Positions 6,681 through 8,114 of a stretch of 8,114 nucleotides of DNA are shown piece by piece. The notes beneath the pieces are model-generated. The model saw only the letters and a list, made by a program, of their open reading frames with translations, did not search any database and was not told the origin of the DNA. The first letter of the stretch is position 1, and every line of letters starts with the position of its first letter. Made by a program: the position numbers and the translations under genes. The DNA lies in contig NZ_AJZM02000084.1 in NCBI RefSeq assembly GCF_000272405.2, forward strand, positions 1 through 8,114, read 5' to 3'. The DNA is from Vibrio tasmaniensis 1F-187. Lineage in GTDB: Bacteria > Pseudomonadota > Gammaproteobacteria > Enterobacterales > Vibrionaceae.

Positions 6681-7727
6681 TTAATAGCCGTATGTACGAG
6701 GTTTGGTATAGTAGTCAATAAGTGGAACACACATGTTGGCTAACAATACAGCAAACGCTACGCCATCAGGGAAGCCACCCCAACTGCGGATAATAAAGAC
6801 TAACCCGCCAATCATGGCACCAAATACCAAGCGACCTTTTACTGTCGTCGAGGCTGAAACCGGATCGGTTGCAATGAAGAATGCACCAAGCATGGTTGCG
6901 CCAGACAATAGATGAATGGTTGGAGAAGCGGTTTCACCTGGCGTCAGCACTAAGAACACTAGGCTAAACAGCGTAAGGCTAGCAATAAAAGCGACCGGAA
7001 TATGCCACTGAATCACGCGTTGCTTGATGAGCACCAAGCCGCCGACTAGGTAGGCAAGGTTAACCCATTCCCAACCTACACCAGCTAACCAGCTAAATTG
7101 AGGTTGAGACAGAGCTTCAGAAGCCGTGTTGCCTGCCGTTAGTGCGGTTTTGAAGGCATCGAGTGGCGTCGCCATAGTGGTGCCATCAATACCAAGACGC
7201 GCTTGTTGTAAAGACAAGCCTTCATTATTGAAACCAGTAAAGATCATCAAGAAGGAGTCAACAAAGCTCGTTGCTTCAGCCGTTAAGCTAGTAGGAGCAT
7301 TCCAGCTAGTCATCTGAACTGGGAATGAGATCAGTAAAACAACGTAAGCGACCATCGCAGGGTTAAATGGGTTTTGCCCAAGACCGCCATATAGGTGCTT
7401 CGCGATGACAATCGCGAAGAACATACCTATGACGAGAATCCACCATGGAGAGTGTGGGGGAATCGCGACACTGAGTAGCCAAGCGGTCACAACCGCACTG
7501 TAATCACGCAATGCCATCACTGGCGGACGTTTTCTTAGCAGCATTACAGCGGCTTCAAAGGTAACAGCAAGTGCAATAGCAAATACTAACTGGATGAGCG
7601 TACCCCATCCAAAGAAGTAGGTTTGAGCTAGTAGACCTGGCAATGCACAAATAGCCACCCATTTCATCAGATCTGGGGTGCTTCTACGATTGTGCGCGTG
7701 CGGTGAGCTGGCGATAAAGAAGGCCAC
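6681..7727 (-). CDS. rnfD: Rnf/Rsx electron transport complex subunit D
   Basis: RnfD (RsxD) is the NqrB-like inner-membrane subunit carrying covalent FMN and riboflavin. It is thought to be central to coupling electron flow with ion transport. The 348-residue protein has about nine to ten membrane segments. Conserved family stretches are [12 protein letters not shown] (114-125), [14 protein letters not shown] (177-190) and [12 protein letters not shown]. Thr187 in the ATPL motif is the FMN-linked residue, the same number as reported in V. cholerae. The start is GTG, not ATG: it overlaps the rnfC TAG stop by one base (TAGTG), has a strong GAGGAG site eight bases away, and gives the family N-terminus (M-x-F-x-IASSP). 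The start supports tight coupling to rnfC. Confidence 0.97.
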   Translation of the reverse strand: MAFFIASSPHAHNRRSTPDLMKWVAICALPGLLAQTYFFGWGTLIQLVFAIALAVTFEAAVMLLRKRPPVMALRDYSAVVTAWLLSVAIPPHSPWWILVIGMFFAIVIAKHLYGGLGQNPFNPAMVAYVVLLISFPVQMTSWNAPTSLTAEATSFVDSFLMIFTGFNNEGLSLQQARLGIDGTTMATPLDAFKTALTAGNTASEALSQPQFSWLAGVGWEWVNLAYLVGGLVLIKQRVIQWHIPVAFIASLTLFSLVFLVLTPGETASPTIHLLSGATMLGAFFIATDPVSASTTVKGRLVFGAMIGGLVFIIRSWGGFPDGVAFAVLLANMCVPLIDYYTKPRTYGY

Positions 7728-8114
7728 TACTCTTTCTCCTCATTATTCTTTTTGTCTTGCTCTTGCTGCGCCTTTCTTGCTTTAGCACGAGCAATCGCTG
7801 CAGCAACCGCTGCTTTTTTAGGGTCGACTGGTTCTTGTTGAGTTTCAGTCTTAACTTCGGTCACAGGCTCAAGTATTTCTTCTGTCTCGGCCTGTTTTAC
7901 TTGCTGTGCTTTCTTCGCTTTAGCGCGAGCTATTGCTGCGGCAACGGCCGCTTTTTTAGGGTCGACTGATTCTTGTTGAGTCTCTGCCTCAAGTTCAACT
8001 ACAGGTTCAGGCGTTTCTTCTGACTCGTCTTGTTTCGCTTGCTGCGCTTTTTTCGCTTTAGCGCGAGCTATTGCTGCAGCAACCGCGTCTTTCTTAGCAT
8101 CGCCAGTACTTTCA
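7727..8114 (-). CDS. rnfC: Rnf/Rsx electron transport complex subunit C, C-terminal part only
   Basis: The frame is open from the right edge to a TAG stop at 7727-7729 and gives 128 residues with no start in the window. RnfC (RsxC) is the membrane-bound NADH-side subunit with FMN and two 4Fe-4S clusters; those domains lie outside the window. What is seen is the low-complexity tail: Ala/Lys/Arg-rich helices ([16 protein letters not shown]) alternating with Glu/Pro/Thr-rich linkers in a 46-residue period, ending in KKNNEEKE. Repeats of the type DP(K/R)[13 protein letters not shown] are known from the RsxC tail of E. coli, which together with the directly following rnfD makes the identity firm. 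Repeat number is known to vary in this tail, so total protein length cannot be judged here. Confidence 0.93.
   Translation of the reverse strand, partial: ESTGDAKKDAVAAAIARAKAKKAQQAKQDESEETPEPVVELEAETQQESVDPKKAAVAAAIARAKAKKAQQVKQAETEEILEPVTEVKTETQQEPVDPKKAAVAAAIARAKARKAQQEQDKKNNEEKE
7736..7741 (-). promoter_or_regulatory. Ribosome binding site fixing the GTG start of rnfD
   Basis: The minus strand reads GAGGAG eight bases before GTG (7725-7727), inside the last codons of rnfC. This strong site fits the GTG start, which also gives the family N-terminus, and means rnfD ribosomes load while rnfC translation ends. Confidence 0.75.
7763..8101 (-). repeat. In-frame 138-bp tandem repeats in rnfC
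   Basis: Two full 138-bp units (7964-8101 and 7826-7963) and a partial third of 63 bp (7763-7825) lie head to tail, all in the rnfC frame. Each encodes 46 residues: [16 protein letters not shown](K/R)KAQQ followed by an acidic Pro/Thr-rich linker ending TQQE(S/P)V. The helical half is nearly unchanged while the linker half differs, so the helix seems under selection. A period of 46 codons keeps the frame when units are lost or gained. More copies may lie beyond the edge. Confidence 0.9.

Noticed and set aside
7763..8101. CRISPR-like or intergenic repeat array
   Set aside because: The 138-bp units are in frame inside rnfC and encode a helix-linker repeat known in type from RsxC; there are no short direct repeats with unique spacers.

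Overview
The window looks like a core chromosomal segment of a Vibrio (Vibrionaceae). It carries motY, the T-ring gene of the sodium-driven polar flagellar motor, next to rnt, gloA, nth and the rnf (rsx) electron-transport genes. The small Cys-rich gene between motY and gloA also resembles a family I recall from Vibrio. The species cannot be fixed from the sequence alone. No phage, integrase, transposase, CRISPR array, tRNA or rRNA is visible. Nearly all the coding space is ordinary, intact and densely packed.

Layout, left to right. Bases 1-81 are unassigned DNA that could be the edge of a dispersed repeat. Then comes a minus-strand block: a terminator (82-107), an NhaC/YuiF-type antiporter-like permease (134-1459) and rnt, RNase T (1525-2169). 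A divergent intergenic region (2170-2357) leads to motY on the plus strand (2358-3239), which ends at a strong terminator (3268-3299). Everything to the right is on the minus strand. In transcription order from the right edge it runs: the 3' end of rnfC (C-terminal repeats only), rnfD, rnfG, rnfE, a 206-bp gap with a 9-bp stem-loop, nth, a 125-bp structured gap, gloA and its terminator (3892-3917). A separate single-gene unit follows: a small TPR-like, Cys-rich protein (3338-3772) behind a perfect 7-1-7 Fur box (3808-3828).

How the parts work together. RnfC, D, G and E are subunits of the membrane Rnf/Rsx complex. It moves electrons between NADH and ferredoxin or flavodoxin, coupled to ion movement. 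The flavin-attachment threonines (RnfD Thr187, RnfG Thr175) and the intramembrane cysteines of RnfE are all present. The rnf genes are translationally coupled: stop and start overlap by one base at rnfC/rnfD and rnfG/rnfE, and the gap at rnfD/rnfG is 12 bp. Nth (4Fe-4S DNA glycosylase), GloA (methylglyoxal detoxification) and RNase T (RNA 3'-end trimming) are housekeeping enzymes, all with intact catalytic residues.

The most interesting lead is the Fur box overlapping the predicted promoter of the uncharacterised six-cysteine protein. No convincing new multi-gene system is visible here.
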